64,000 nucleotides of DNA from Rhizobium gallicum bv. gallicum R602sp (GTDB taxonomy: Bacteria; Pseudomonadota; Alphaproteobacteria; Rhizobiales; Rhizobiaceae): contig NZ_CP006877.1 in the NCBI RefSeq assembly GCF_000816845.1, forward strand, positions 2,051,501 to 2,115,500. The letters run 5' to 3'. Below the pieces are notes generated by a model. That model searched no databases. It was not told the origin of the DNA and worked only from the letters and a program-made list of their open reading frames with translations. Of this stretch, positions 1-10,033 are shown one piece after another. Made by a program: the position numbers and the translations under genes. Numbering within the stretch: the stretch's first letter is position 1; every line of letters begins with the position of its first letter.

Positions 1-1
1 A

Positions 2-193
2 AGCATGGATCATGTCCGCATCCTTAGCGATCTCGGCTGCGACATGCTCCAAGGCTATGCCCTGGCCCGGCCGATGCCGGCCATGCAGATTCCGGCTTTT
101 GTACGCAATGCGGGCTGGCGGCGGCACGACGGCGACGCCCACGCCCTTCAGGGTGTTCTTCGCCAGCACATCAAAAGCAACCGCAGCAAATAA
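2..193 (+). CDS. EAL-domain protein, C-terminal fragment
   Basis: This is the 3' end of a gene that begins before the window; the reading frame is open from base 2. The visible tail contains the stretch LGCDMLQGYALARPMPA, typical of the last strand and helix of EAL phosphodiesterase domains, which hydrolyse cyclic-di-GMP. The catalytic EAL motif and most metal ligands lie upstream and are not visible, so activity cannot be judged. It is separated from purC by about 230 bases and is unlikely to share its transcript. A GGDEF or PAS region upstream is possible but not seen. Confidence 0.75.
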   Translation, partial: SMDHVRILSDLGCDMLQGYALARPMPAMQIPAFVRNAGWRRHDGDAHALQGVLRQHIKSNRSK

Positions 194-224
194 AGCCTGC
201 ATAAGCGGCCGTGCTGGCGGCTTT
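192..224 (+). terminator. Weak hairpin after the EAL gene
   Basis: AAAGCC (192-197) can pair with GGCTTT (219-224), starting at the EAL stop codon. The loop is long and there is no clear T run, so this is only a possible terminator. Confidence 0.3.
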
Positions 225-422
225 GATTCCACCGCATCACAAAAAACTGTAAGCTTATCTCCAGAAAGTCTTCGATTCTCTTGGGCCGCGTTCCTACATA
301 TCTGGAATCCGGGGAAGGAGTGACAGGCGCATTGTGAAACTCTCTCTTTTCCTTTATGGGGACGCCACGAGATCCATCCACTCGCGCTATCCCAAGAGCG
401 CCAACGACAGAGAACAACTAAA

Positions 423-1187
423 ATGAACCGTCGCCGCCGTATCTACGAGGGCAAGGCCAAGATTCTATATGAGGGACCGGAACCGGGGACTTTGATCCAG
501 TTCTTCAAGGATGACGCCACAGCCTTCAATAAGAAAAAACACGAAGTCATCGATGGCAAGGGCGTTCTGAACAACCGCATTTCGGAATACATCTTCAGCC
601 ATCTGAACAAGATCGGCATCCCGACGCACTTCATCCGCCGGCTCAACATGCGCGAGCAGTTAATCCGGGAAGTGGAGATGATCCCCCTCGAGATCGTTGT
701 GCGCAACGTCGCTGCCGGTTCGCTGGCCAAGCGCCTCGGCATCGAGGAAGGCGTGGTTCTGCCGCGCTCGATCATCGAATTCTACTACAAGTCCGATGCT
801 CTCGACGATCCGATGGTTTCGGAAGAACACATCACCGCCTTCGGCTGGGCAAACCCTGCCGAGCTCGACGACATCATGGCGCTCGCCATCCGAGTCAACG
901 ACTTCATGACCGGCCTCTTCCTTGGCGTCGGCATCCAGCTTGTCGATTTCAAGATCGAATGCGGACGGCTGTTCGAAGGCGACATGATGCGCATCATCCT
1001 TGCCGACGAGATTTCGCCCGATTCTTGCCGCCTCTGGGACATCGAAACCCACGAGAAGATGGACAAGGACCGCTTCCGCCGCGATATGGGCGGGCTTCTC
1101 GAAGCCTATTCCGAAGTCGCGCGCCGCCTCGGCATCATCAACGAAAACGAGCCTGTGCGCGGCACCGGCCCGGTTTTGGTCAAGTAA
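423..1187 (+). CDS. purC: Phosphoribosylaminoimidazole-succinocarboxamide synthase
   Basis: SAICAR synthetase, 254 residues, the usual length of the bacterial enzyme. It joins aspartate to CAIR with ATP in step eight of de novo purine synthesis in the cytoplasm. The protein starts with the family pattern [11 protein letters not shown], followed by FKDDATAFN, the [13 protein letters not shown] motif near residue 100 and the DFKIECGR segment near residue 176, all of the substrate and nucleotide site. The ATG at 423 is preceded only by a weak purine-rich site. purS follows after 30 bases, so the two are very probably one operon with purQ. Confidence 0.97.
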   Translation: MNRRRRIYEGKAKILYEGPEPGTLIQFFKDDATAFNKKKHEVIDGKGVLNNRISEYIFSHLNKIGIPTHFIRRLNMREQLIREVEMIPLEIVVRNVAAGSLAKRLGIEEGVVLPRSIIEFYYKSDALDDPMVSEEHITAFGWANPAELDDIMALAIRVNDFMTGLFLGVGIQLVDFKIECGRLFEGDMMRIILADEISPDSCRLWDIETHEKMDKDRFRRDMGGLLEAYSEVARRLGIINENEPVRGTGPVLVK

Positions 1188-1217
1188 GTCGTTCTGGTCA
1201 AAGACAGGGAAGAAGAA

Positions 1218-1460
1218 GTGATCAAGGCTCGTGTAACCGTCACGCTGAAAAACGGCGTTCTCGATCCGCAGGGCAAGGCAATCGAAGGCGCGCTGAGCGG
1301 CCTCGGCTTCACAGGCATCGGCCATGTCCGCCAGGGCAAGGTCTTCGACCTCGAGCTCGAAAGCGCTGACAAGGCTAAGGCTGAAGCCGACCTCAAGGCC
1401 ATGTGCGAAAAACTACTCGCAAACACGGTGATCGAAAATTATACTATTTCTCTCGACTGA
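1218..1460 (+). CDS. purS: FGAM synthase subunit PurS
   Basis: Small 80-residue subunit of the three-part formylglycinamidine ribonucleotide synthase (PurS-PurQ-PurL). It starts with the typical KARVTVTLKNGVLDPQGKAIE strand-helix pattern and carries the GFTGIGHVRQGK segment. PurS is thought to bridge the glutaminase PurQ and the synthase PurL and to help ammonia channelling. The start at 1218 is a GTG preceded by a purine-rich GGGAAGAAGAA site. It lies 30 bases after purC and about 150 bases before purQ. Short-form PurL in this window (744 residues) agrees with a separate PurS and PurQ. Confidence 0.95.
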   Translation: MIKARVTVTLKNGVLDPQGKAIEGALSGLGFTGIGHVRQGKVFDLELESADKAKAEADLKAMCEKLLANTVIENYTISLD

Positions 1461-1517
1461 CGGTTGCGGAGAAGGTGATGGCTGACATGCAGGCGACACA
1501 ACAATCTGCATGGCACG

Positions 1518-1613
1518 ATGAGCCAGGTACTTGATCGCCTGGGTCGCATTAAAAATCGTCTCGAACTTCGAGAATTGGCAGAAGCACAAGCAAGGTTTGA
1601 ACCGCACCCATGA
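1518..1613 (+). CDS. Possible 31-residue leader peptide overlapping purQ start
   Basis: The purS-purQ gap holds an ATG-started frame of 31 codons whose TGA (1611-1613) overlaps the purQ ATG (1610-1612) as ATGA. The predicted peptide is charged and helical, rich in Leu, Arg and Glu ([20 protein letters not shown]...). purQ itself has only an AAGG at an awkward 15-base distance, so translational coupling from this frame would make sense. There is no good ribosome site in front of the small frame, and its conservation is unknown. It may be chance. Confidence 0.35.
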   Translation: MSQVLDRLGRIKNRLELRELAEAQARFEPHP

Positions 1614-2281
1614 AATCAGCCGTCGTTCAACTTCCGGGCCTCAACCGCGATCGCGACATGATCGCAGCGCTGACGAAAATTTCCGGCCACGCGCCGGTGA
1701 CAATCTGGCAGACGGAAACCGACATTCCCGACGTCGATCTGATCGTCATTCCGGGCGGCTTTTCCTATGGCGATTATCTGCGCTGCGGTGCGATCGCGGC
1801 CCGCATGCCGGTGATGCAGGCTATCGTCGGCAAGGCTCAAAAAGGCGTCAAGGTTCTTGGCGTCTGCAACGGCTTTCAGATTCTCGTGGAAGCCGGCCTG
1901 CTGCCGGGCGCGCTGATGCGCAACGCCTCGCTGAGGTTCGTCTGCCGCGAGATCAAGCTTGAGGTCGCCAACGCCGATACGGATTTCACCCGCGCCTATG
2001 CCAAGGGTCAGGTCATACGTTGCCCGGTCGCCCACCACGACGGCAACTATTTCGCGGATGCCGAGACGTTGGCTGAGATAGAAGGCAATGGCCAGGTGGT
2101 TTTCCGCTATGCGGAAGGCACAAACCCGAACGGTTCGATCAACGACATTGCCGCAGTGATGAACGCCAAGGGCAACGTTCTCGGCATGATGCCGCATCCG
2201 GAAAACCTAATCGAAGCAGCCCATGGCGGTTCCGACGGCCGCGGGCTGTTTGCTTCGGCGCTCGACGTAATCGCTGCTTAA
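1610..2281 (+). CDS. purQ: FGAM synthase glutaminase subunit PurQ
   Basis: Class I glutamine amidotransferase subunit, 223 residues, that releases ammonia from glutamine for PurL. The oxyanion-strand motif [14 protein letters not shown] lies near residue 45, the nucleophile Cys in LGVCNGFQ near residue 86, and the His-Glu end of the triad in MMPHPEN near residue 196. It follows purS in the same direction. An ATGA overlap with a small upstream frame could couple its translation. purL, the partner synthase, lies 3 kb downstream, separated by unrelated genes. Confidence 0.97.
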   Translation: MKSAVVQLPGLNRDRDMIAALTKISGHAPVTIWQTETDIPDVDLIVIPGGFSYGDYLRCGAIAARMPVMQAIVGKAQKGVKVLGVCNGFQILVEAGLLPGALMRNASLRFVCREIKLEVANADTDFTRAYAKGQVIRCPVAHHDGNYFADAETLAEIEGNGQVVFRYAEGTNPNGSINDIAAVMNAKGNVLGMMPHPENLIEAAHGGSDGRGLFASALDVIAA

Positions 2282-2327
2282 CCTTCGGCGCGTAAGACGC
2301 TTCAAGAGGTCCACCGGAGCAAGATTG

Positions 2328-2726
2328 ATGCGCCCTTCCACGAATATCGCAGCGGTTGCGGCGGCAAGCACGCTGTGCATTTTCATCGCGTCGTGCCAGT
2401 CCAGGGCACCCGCCTCCGGCCCGGATCGCAGCGCTCTTTCCACCATGGAGCGCGTTGCCGTCGGCGCCAATTCGTGCTGGTTCAAATCCGGTGATGCTGC
2501 ATTTTCAGCCTACCGCCTGGCGCCGGAACTCAATTCCTTCACGGGCCGCCCACGAATCCTGGTTGTCCACAAGAACAGCCCGGAAGGCAGGCCGCTGCTC
2601 GTTGTTCAGGCAGAAGGCAACCCAGCCCGCCTCCAGGCCTTCGGACCGATGATGTCCGAGCCGGTTTCCACCCGTATTGCTGGCGACGTGACCCGCTGGT
2701 CCAGCGGCGGCAAAACCTGCCGCTGA
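2328..2726 (+). CDS. Small putative lipoprotein of unknown function
   Basis: 132 residues. The N-terminus has a hydrophobic stretch (AAVAAASTLCIFIASC) ending in a lipobox-like I-A-S-C near residue 22, so export and lipidation at the Cys is expected. The mature part contains one further Cys pair (NSCW and the terminal KTCR) that might form a disulphide. The ATG at 2328 is chosen over the preceding in-frame TTG because GGAG lies 8 bases before it. It starts 46 bases after purQ and could be read through from it. The stop codon directly abuts that of the opposing DUF1127 gene, with a small GC hairpin (2707-2723) at the stop. Function not recognised. Confidence 0.7.
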   Translation: MRPSTNIAAVAAASTLCIFIASCQSRAPASGPDRSALSTMERVAVGANSCWFKSGDAAFSAYRLAPELNSFTGRPRILVVHKNSPEGRPLLVVQAEGNPARLQAFGPMMSEPVSTRIAGDVTRWSSGGKTCR

Positions 2727-2978
2727 TCAATCCCAGAAACGCGATTTGCTGATTTCCTTCGCAGCATCTGCCGGCGAAAGCCCGATGTCGCGCAGCTGCC
2801 AATCCGCCATCTCGCGCAGGGCTCGCCGCCCTTCGCGCTTCATGCTCCAGCAAGACAGTCTCTCCTGAATCTTAGCAAGCAGCCCTTCCGTCGGACTGGG
2901 TTGCAATTTGTACCGTTCACCAACGGCAACAATTGATACAATGTGCTGATCGATCTTCTGATTCATAGACATCGTCAT
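2727..2978 (-). CDS. DUF1127 domain protein
   Basis: 83 residues from the ATG at 2978. The C-terminal half carries the DUF1127 signature: LREMADWQLRDIGLSPADA followed by a short basic-aromatic end (SRFWD). This family of small, often Arg-rich proteins is very common in rhizobia; some members bind RNA or affect phosphate, amino acid or arginine metabolism, but no single role is established. An in-frame GTG at 3035 would add 19 residues but would run into the divergent MocR promoter, so the shorter form is preferred (GGACC before 2978). It shares the upstream region with the divergent MocR gene and may be its target. Confidence 0.8.
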   Translation of the reverse strand: MTMSMNQKIDQHIVSIVAVGERYKLQPSPTEGLLAKIQERLSCWSMKREGRRALREMADWQLRDIGLSPADAAKEISKSRFWD

Positions 2979-3014
2979 GAAGGTCCGCTTCGTTACTGAC
3001 AGTTGTTGATACTC

Positions 3015-3055
3015 TTGACAGACAAAGGGTGACAATCTATCAAATTGTTACCATG
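3015..3055 (+). promoter_or_regulatory. MocR promoter with overlapping palindromic operator
   Basis: TTGACA (3015-3020) is separated by exactly 17 bases from TATCAA (3038-3043), a plausible sigma-70 type promoter. The -10 lies inside an inverted repeat, GGTGACAAT (3028-3036), 7-base spacer, ATTGTTACC (3044-3052), matching at 8 of 9 positions. The MocR ATG begins at 3053, so the transcript would start within a few bases of the start codon. The repeat is well placed for autorepression and for control of the divergent DUF1127 gene. Confidence 0.55.
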
Positions 3056-4471
3056 ACAAATTGGCTCCCTGATCTTTCGCGCGGCTCCGGCCCAGTCTAT
3101 ATGCGCCTGGCGGACAGCATCGAGTCCGCCATCGCCAGCGGCGCCCTCCCCGCGGGCAGCAAACTGCCACCGCAGCGGAACCTTGCCTATGATATCGGCG
3201 TGACGATCGGCACAATCGGCCGGGCCTATGCTTTGGTGCACGAACGCGGACTGGTGGCGGGCGAAGTCGGGCGTGGAACCTATGTGCTTGATCGCGCGGA
3301 GACGGCGCCGAGCGAACAGGCCGATCCGCTGACGATTTCGCTTGGCGGCACGCGGGTTCTCGACGCGCCGGCAAACAAGATCCGCTTCGACACCACCGCG
3401 GCTCCCGATCTCGGCCAGGGCCGCATTATCGGTCAGATCCTCGCCGAAATCGGGGAGCAGAACATTTCGGAGATATCCTCCTACTCCCGCAATTTCCCAC
3501 AAAATTGGTTCCTGGCCGGGCAGAGGTGGCTGGCGCGAAATGGCTGGACGCCGGAGACGGAGAATATCGTTCCGACGCTGGGCGCCCATGCGGCCGCGGT
3601 GTCGATCATCTCGGCCGTGTCCTCGCCCGGCGATAAGATCGTCTTTGAGAACCTGAGCTACACGCAGGTGAGCCGCAGCGCCCGCCTGCTGGGTCGACGG
3701 ACGATCACCGTCGATTCCGACGAGAACGGCGTCCTTCCTGATGACTTCGAGCGGCTATGCCAGCAGCAGCATCCCAAGCTCGCCTTTTTGATGCCAACCG
3801 CGCACAACCCGACGCTCGCAACCATGCCCTATGAACGCCGCGCCGCGATTGCTGCGACGGCCCGCAGGCATGGCGTCTGGCTAATCGAGGACGACCTTTA
3901 TGGCGGCATGACGGGTGACGAAATCCCTTTGCTGGCGTCGCTAGCGCCCGACCGTACCTTCCTCGTCAACGGGCTTTCCAAATCGGTCGCGGCCGGCGTC
4001 CGCGGTGGATGGGTCGCCTGCCCGCCGCATTTTGCCCAGCGAATCAAAGTCACGCACAAGATGATCACCGGTGGCTTGCCCTTCATTCTCGCGGAGACCT
4101 GCGCACGCCTCGTCGAAAGCGGCATCGCCCATGCCATGCGCAAGGCAAGTATCACCGAACTTGCCGTACGAGAGCGGCTCGTCGGCGAATTGCTGGACGG
4201 GTTCGATTTCGAATCACACCCGCATGTACCCTTCCTCTGGCTGAAGCTTCCCGATCCCTGGATGTCCGGCACCTTCAAGAACGCCGCGTTTCGCGATGGC
4301 GTGCTGGTCGATGACGAGGATGAGTTCAAGGCAGCCCGCGCCGACAAGGTCTATCACCGCGTGCGCATCGGCTTCTCCTCGCCGAAGAGCAAGGACGCGC
4401 TTGAAAACGGCCTGATCATTTTGAGAAGCCTGCTGGAAGGCGGCGGCTCGGCCTATGTCGGCGAAATTTAA
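3053..4471 (+). CDS. MocR-type regulator (GntR HTH plus aminotransferase-like domain)
   Basis: 472 residues. Residues about 15-75 form a GntR-type winged helix (YMRLADSIESAIASGALPAG... LPPQRNLAYDIGVTIGTIGRAYA). The remainder resembles a fold-type I aminotransferase, with the MPTAHNPT segment, LIEDDLYGG, and the PLP-binding lysine likely in VNGLSKSVAAG. Such regulators sense PLP adducts of amino acids or amines and often control a neighbour. The ATG at 3053 is preferred to the GTG at 3029 because the latter lies within the operator and promoter. No aminotransferase or transporter target is adjacent; DUF1127 is the only divergent gene. The stop codon sits at the very edge of an IS605 remnant, so the last residues could derive from the insertion. 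Confidence 0.9.
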   Translation: MTNWLPDLSRGSGPVYMRLADSIESAIASGALPAGSKLPPQRNLAYDIGVTIGTIGRAYALVHERGLVAGEVGRGTYVLDRAETAPSEQADPLTISLGGTRVLDAPANKIRFDTTAAPDLGQGRIIGQILAEIGEQNISEISSYSRNFPQNWFLAGQRWLARNGWTPETENIVPTLGAHAAAVSIISAVSSPGDKIVFENLSYTQVSRSARLLGRRTITVDSDENGVLPDDFERLCQQQHPKLAFLMPTAHNPTLATMPYERRAAIAATARRHGVWLIEDDLYGGMTGDEIPLLASLAPDRTFLVNGLSKSVAAGVRGGWVACPPHFAQRIKVTHKMITGGLPFILAETCARLVESGIAHAMRKASITELAVRERLVGELLDGFDFESHPHVPFLWLKLPDPWMSGTFKNAAFRDGVLVDDEDEFKAARADKVYHRVRIGFSSPKSKDALENGLIILRSLLEGGGSAYVGEI

Positions 4472-4645
4472 CATCTTCCGCGCCCGAAGGGACGGGGATT
4501 TTGAAGGGCGGCTCGGGCCGCCCTTTCACGTTCTCGGGCGGGGGTTTAACCGCCTTCGATGGCCGTGTTCAAGCCGCTAGGATGTTGACCGCCGCGTTGA
4601 CGTCAGCATGAACATAAGACGCCTTGCTGGCTTGGCAGCGACTCA
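4472..4645 (-). mobile_element. Remnant of the right end of an IS200/IS605-type (tnpB) element
   Basis: Read on the minus strand, 4573-4618 encodes SYVHADVNAAVNILAA, the hallmark RuvC-III tail of TnpB, and after a one-base slip continues as GLNTAIEGG with a stop at 4546-4548. Beyond the stop lies a perfect hairpin (AAGGGCGGC 4504-4512 with GCCGCCCTT 4517-4525) and then a degenerate second hairpin of the CCCCGTCCCTTCGGGCGCGG type (about 4475-4497), which resembles the omega-RNA/right-end stem of these elements. The left part is gone: upstream of about 4645 the frame is unrecognisable. The remnant abuts the MocR stop codon. The first hairpin may now serve as the MocR terminator. Confidence 0.65.
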
Positions 4646-4694
4646 TGCTACCAATTCTCCCGTTCCCCTTGGCGCGGAACAAGGAGGACACCGG

Positions 4695-5276
4695 ATGACG
4701 ATCCCTAACCGCGGGTTGGTGCTGCGTTCCTTGAGTATTCTGCTGGCGTCATTGATCGCCGACGTGTCGGACGTCTCTGCATCCGCACATGCGGAGGAAC
4801 GAATTTTCGATGAACTGCGTTTTGGCGCGTCAACCTCGACCCAGGGCGGCAACGAGCGTGAGGACGGCGTTTTCCCCGAAGTTACGGCATTCTTCGATCC
4901 CTTCGGCGCCGATTTCGCTACCGATTGGAGCCAAAAGCTGGTGCGCCCCCGCATTCACCTCGGCACGTCGACCGGAACCGGGGGCGAAGCGACCCAAGTC
5001 TTCACCGGCCTTTCCTGGACCGCCGATATCAATGACAAGCTTTTTGCCGAAGCCGGTTTTGGGGGCCTTATCCACACCGGCGATCTCGATGACGACGGCG
5101 ATGGGCCGGCACTCGGCTGCCGACTGCTATTTCATGAATATGTTGGCCTGGGGTACCGTTTCGACACCCACTGGAACGTAACGGCGCAAGTTGCCCATTC
5201 CTCGCACGCAGATCTTTGTGACGGTCCGAATGACGGCATGACGCGCGCAGGCGTTCAGATCGGGTATAAATTCTAA
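4695..5276 (+). CDS. PagL-like lipid A deacylase / acyloxyacyl hydrolase family protein
   Basis: 193 residues from the ATG at 4695, chosen because AAGGAGG lies 7 bases upstream; the in-frame start at 4608 would lie in the IS remnant. A signal peptide (LVLRSLSILLASLIADVSDV... SAHA) is followed by a beta-barrel-like sequence ending in the outer-membrane signature GYKF with terminal Phe. The H-S-S triplet near residue 169 fits the His-x-Ser catalytic pair of PagL, and GPNDGM lies where PagL has a PNEG segment with the catalytic Glu; here it is Asp. Family members remove the 3-O acyl chain of lipid A at the outer membrane. Activity is therefore likely but not certain. Confidence 0.65.
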   Translation: MTIPNRGLVLRSLSILLASLIADVSDVSASAHAEERIFDELRFGASTSTQGGNEREDGVFPEVTAFFDPFGADFATDWSQKLVRPRIHLGTSTGTGGEATQVFTGLSWTADINDKLFAEAGFGGLIHTGDLDDDGDGPALGCRLLFHEYVGLGYRFDTHWNVTAQVAHSSHADLCDGPNDGMTRAGVQIGYKF

Positions 5277-5320
5277 GCGAACGCTTGGGCCTCAAAGGCA
5301 CTTCGTCCGCTCTTTGTTGA

Positions 5321-7642
<2,322 letters not shown>

Positions 7643-7661
7643 TGTGCAAGGAGTTACGATC

Positions 7662-7895
7662 ATGGCTATGAAACCCGGCGACATCGAAGACATGATCAGG
7701 GCCGGGATACCCGGTGCCAAGGTGACGATCCGCGACCTTGCGGGCGACGGTGATCATTACGCCGCCGAAGTCGTGGCCGAAGCCTTCCGGGGCAAGAGCC
7801 GCGTCCAGCAGCACCAGATGGTGTATGAGGCCCTCAAAGGAAACATGGGCGGCATCCTGCACGCACTGGCGTTGCAGACATCGGCCCCGGAATGA
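7662..7895 (+). CDS. bolA: BolA family protein
   Basis: 77 residues, a compact BolA/IbaG-type fold. AAGGAG lies 8 bases before the ATG. The sequence shows the family core: the helix IEDMIRAGIPGAKVTI, the DHYAAEVVAEAF strand with its His, and the SRVQQHQMVYEAL helix containing the conserved His often used with a monothiol glutaredoxin to hold a 2Fe-2S cluster. A CGFS glutaredoxin gene lies 1.7 kb downstream, agreeing with this partnership. It follows purL closely and ends at a strong bidirectional terminator. Confidence 0.93.
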   Translation: MAMKPGDIEDMIRAGIPGAKVTIRDLAGDGDHYAAEVVAEAFRGKSRVQQHQMVYEALKGNMGGILHALALQTSAPE

Positions 7896-7910
7896 TGCTT
7901 CGATTATTGG

Positions 7911-7938
7911 AATGCCCGGTCACAAGCCGGGCATTTTT
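7911..7938 (+). terminator. Terminator after bolA
   Basis: AATGCCCGG (7911-7919) pairs with CCGGGCATT (7927-7935), followed by a T run. The structure overlaps the last codon of the convergent membrane protein gene. Confidence 0.85.
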
Positions 7939-9071
7939 TGCAGTCCGCCATCGGCGACAAGAGCGGCAGGCACCGGTCCGGCCGTCAGCAGCGTGAAATC
8001 GAAGGCTGCGCGCAGGTCCGGCCCCAGCACGTATTGCCGGTGCACCCGCAGGAAATCCAGCTTGATCTTCTTGTAGTGTTCCGGCGTCAGCATCTGCTTG
8101 ACGCGGATGAACTGCATTCTTGCCTGCGGTGCGTCCGGGTGGCCCGCTGCAGCGACAACCGGCACCTTGTAGAAATGGATGGCGTCCGTCAGGCAGTGCA
8201 CGTCGAGCCAGGAGACGGACCGGCAGAACGCGATCCGCCCGACATGGGCGCGCAGCGCTTTTGCGGGTGACAGCAGAGCGCATTGCAGCACCGCCGAACC
8301 AAGCGAAGCAAAGACGACCTGCTTGCCGTCGAAGATTTCCGGCTCCTTCTCAAGGAGCAAACCGACGACATGTGCGGCAACGCTCGAGCCCATGCTGTGC
8401 GACGAGATCACATATTCGTCAGCATCCTCCAGCAGCGCCTCGCGCGCCGCAGTCGCACAGCGTACGAGCCATGCGTCGACCTCGGGGCGATCCATGCGCC
8501 CGAGCGCAACCGCCATTTCCCAATCCGCGAAGAGATGCAGGGCGTAGAAGCGTTCGGCGAAAGGTAGGAAGAGATAGACGAAGAAGCCAGCCGCCGCCGG
8601 CAGGCTCCAGACGATATGCCAAATCCCGAGGCCGAAGCCCATCGGTGCCGAAGCGATCGTGGCCATCAGCATGAGGCCGAGCAGCATCAGCACGAACGGA
8701 AAGATGAAGAAAAGGCCGAAGCGCCAGGCATGACGGAAATAGCCGGCCAATCCCCCGTCCACGATGATGCGGCCGCAGGCGGCAAAGCCGTCGACTATGC
8801 GCTTTGCCGCCGGCTTGGCGCTAAGATGCCGTACGAGCACGTCATGATCGAAAACATGAACCCTGCTTGCGGTCTGCCAGAAATCGGACGCAGCGAGTAC
8901 GTCGAATTTCGCAAACTCGTAGCAATCGTCTATTTCGGCTAGCTGCGCCTGGAAGCCCCAAACCTTTCCGCTTTGTCTGGCCGCTCGCTCGTAGCGGGCC
9001 CGGTGAGCCTCCCCGTCCAGCGGTTCGAAACCCGGGAAGTGAAGTACCACCCTCTTCTTGATCAATTCCAT
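7920..9071 (-). CDS. Membrane protein with lipase-like SHSMG motif
   Basis: 383 residues starting at the ATG at 9071, which has GGAAAG 7 bases upstream; a longer form from 9122 is less likely. The N-terminal part begins KKRVVLHFPGFEPLD. Two hydrophobic segments follow in the middle (FGLFFIFPFVLMLLGLMLM and IWHIVWSLPAAAGFFVYLFL), then a second soluble part with VISSHSMGSSVAAHVVG, which looks like the nucleophile elbow of alpha/beta hydrolases with the first Gly of GxSxG replaced. I do not recognise a named family; a membrane-bound serine hydrolase acting on lipids is a guess from this motif. It faces away from the 75-residue basic protein gene and converges on bolA. Confidence 0.75.
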   Translation of the reverse strand: MELIKKRVVLHFPGFEPLDGEAHRARYERAARQSGKVWGFQAQLAEIDDCYEFAKFDVLAASDFWQTASRVHVFDHDVLVRHLSAKPAAKRIVDGFAACGRIIVDGGLAGYFRHAWRFGLFFIFPFVLMLLGLMLMATIASAPMGFGLGIWHIVWSLPAAAGFFVYLFLPFAERFYALHLFADWEMAVALGRMDRPEVDAWLVRCATAAREALLEDADEYVISSHSMGSSVAAHVVGLLLEKEPEIFDGKQVVFASLGSAVLQCALLSPAKALRAHVGRIAFCRSVSWLDVHCLTDAIHFYKVPVVAAAGHPDAPQARMQFIRVKQMLTPEHYKKIKLDFLRVHRQYVLGPDLRAAFDFTLLTAGPVPAALVADGGLQKMPGL

Positions 9072-9228
9072 AAATATCTTTCCGGCGAGCTCGGCCCGCC
9101 AATTCGCAAAACGCGCATGCATGTGAAATGTGGCGGAAAAGGCTCTCGTGCTGTTGAAGAGCGCTTGCTAACCGAAAGCATCGGGATTTCAATAGCCACG
9201 AAAGCGTTTGGGTGCTGGAGGGGTTTGA

Positions 9229-9456
9229 ATGGCTGATATCGTGAAGGAACTCGTGAGCGGCGTTGTCGAGACCGTGCTCAAGGAAATCCTCAAGAAAACT
9301 GCGCTCCGAACCACCACCAAGCGAAAGAAGCGAAAGACACGCTCTTCCACGACCGGTCGCTTCACCCGCACTGGCTCAACGGCGAATAAACCCGCCCGCA
9401 AACAGGTCAGCAAACGCCGCACTGCCACTGCCCGCAGCAGGCAGCGCAGCCGCTAG
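9229..9456 (+). CDS. Small highly basic protein of unknown function
   Basis: 75 residues, with GGAGGGG 8 bases before the ATG. The first 25 residues form a hydrophobic-acidic helix (IVKELVSGVVETVLKEIL); the rest is extremely rich in Lys, Arg, Thr and Ser (KRKKRKTRSS, KQVSKRRTATARSRQRSR), giving a very high predicted pI. Such a layout fits a nucleic-acid or ribosome binding protein, but no family is recognised. It stands alone between the divergent membrane protein gene and grxD. Confidence 0.6.
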   Translation: MADIVKELVSGVVETVLKEILKKTALRTTTKRKKRKTRSSTTGRFTRTGSTANKPARKQVSKRRTATARSRQRSR

Positions 9457-9602
9457 GCCTTCCGCCATCGTGCCATCATCCACCGTAAGCATGCTTATCT
9501 TTTTTTGATTTTGGCGGCTGGAATTTGAGCCGTCACATGCTATCTAAGGCTCACGATTGAAACGGCAGGCCTTTAACCTGCCTGTTGAAAGGATTAGGTC
9601 CC

Positions 9603-9935
9603 ATGAGCGGTATCAACGAATTCATCGACAACGAAATCAAGACGAACGATGTCGTCCTTTTCATGAAGGGCACGCCGCAGTTTCCGCAGTGTGGTTTCTC
9701 CGGCCAGGTCGTCCAGATCCTCGATTACCTCGGTGTCGACTACAAGGGCATTGACGTGCTCGCCGATTCGGAAATCCGCCAGGGCATCAAGGACTATTCG
9801 AAATGGCCGACAATCCCGCAGCTTTACGTGAAGGGCGAGTTTATCGGCGGCTGTGACATCGTGCGGGAAATGTTCCAGGCCGGCGAGTTACAGCAGCACT
9901 TCCAGGAAAATGGCGTGACGGTTCGCGCCGCCTGA
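9603..9935 (+). CDS. grxD: Monothiol glutaredoxin, Grx4 family
   Basis: 110 residues with the monothiol active site CGFS in [16 protein letters not shown] (Cys near residue 37), the [16 protein letters not shown] glutathione-binding segment and GGCDIV. Proteins of this class bind a bridging 2Fe-2S cluster with glutathione and pass it to acceptors or to BolA. The ATG at 9603 is used; a 5' region with a small GGCAGG/CCTGCC hairpin (9564-9582) precedes it. bolA is 1.7 kb upstream in the same direction, with two unrelated genes between. Confidence 0.96.
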   Translation: MSGINEFIDNEIKTNDVVLFMKGTPQFPQCGFSGQVVQILDYLGVDYKGIDVLADSEIRQGIKDYSKWPTIPQLYVKGEFIGGCDIVREMFQAGELQQHFQENGVTVRAA

Positions 9936-9983
9936 CAGGTCACCGGGCGTCCGTCCGGTTTCCAAATCTGCTCTAATTCGAGT

Positions 9984-10012
9984 TCAAGGCGCTGTGCTCA
10001 ACAGCGCCTTGA
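9984..10012 (+). terminator. Hairpin after grxD
   Basis: A perfect 12-base stem (9984-9995 with 10001-10012, core CAAGGCGCTGT) and a 5-base loop. The T run behind it is poor, yet its position after grxD and before a new gene supports termination. Confidence 0.65.
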
Positions 10013-10033
10013 CCTGTTTATGGGATTTTCATT

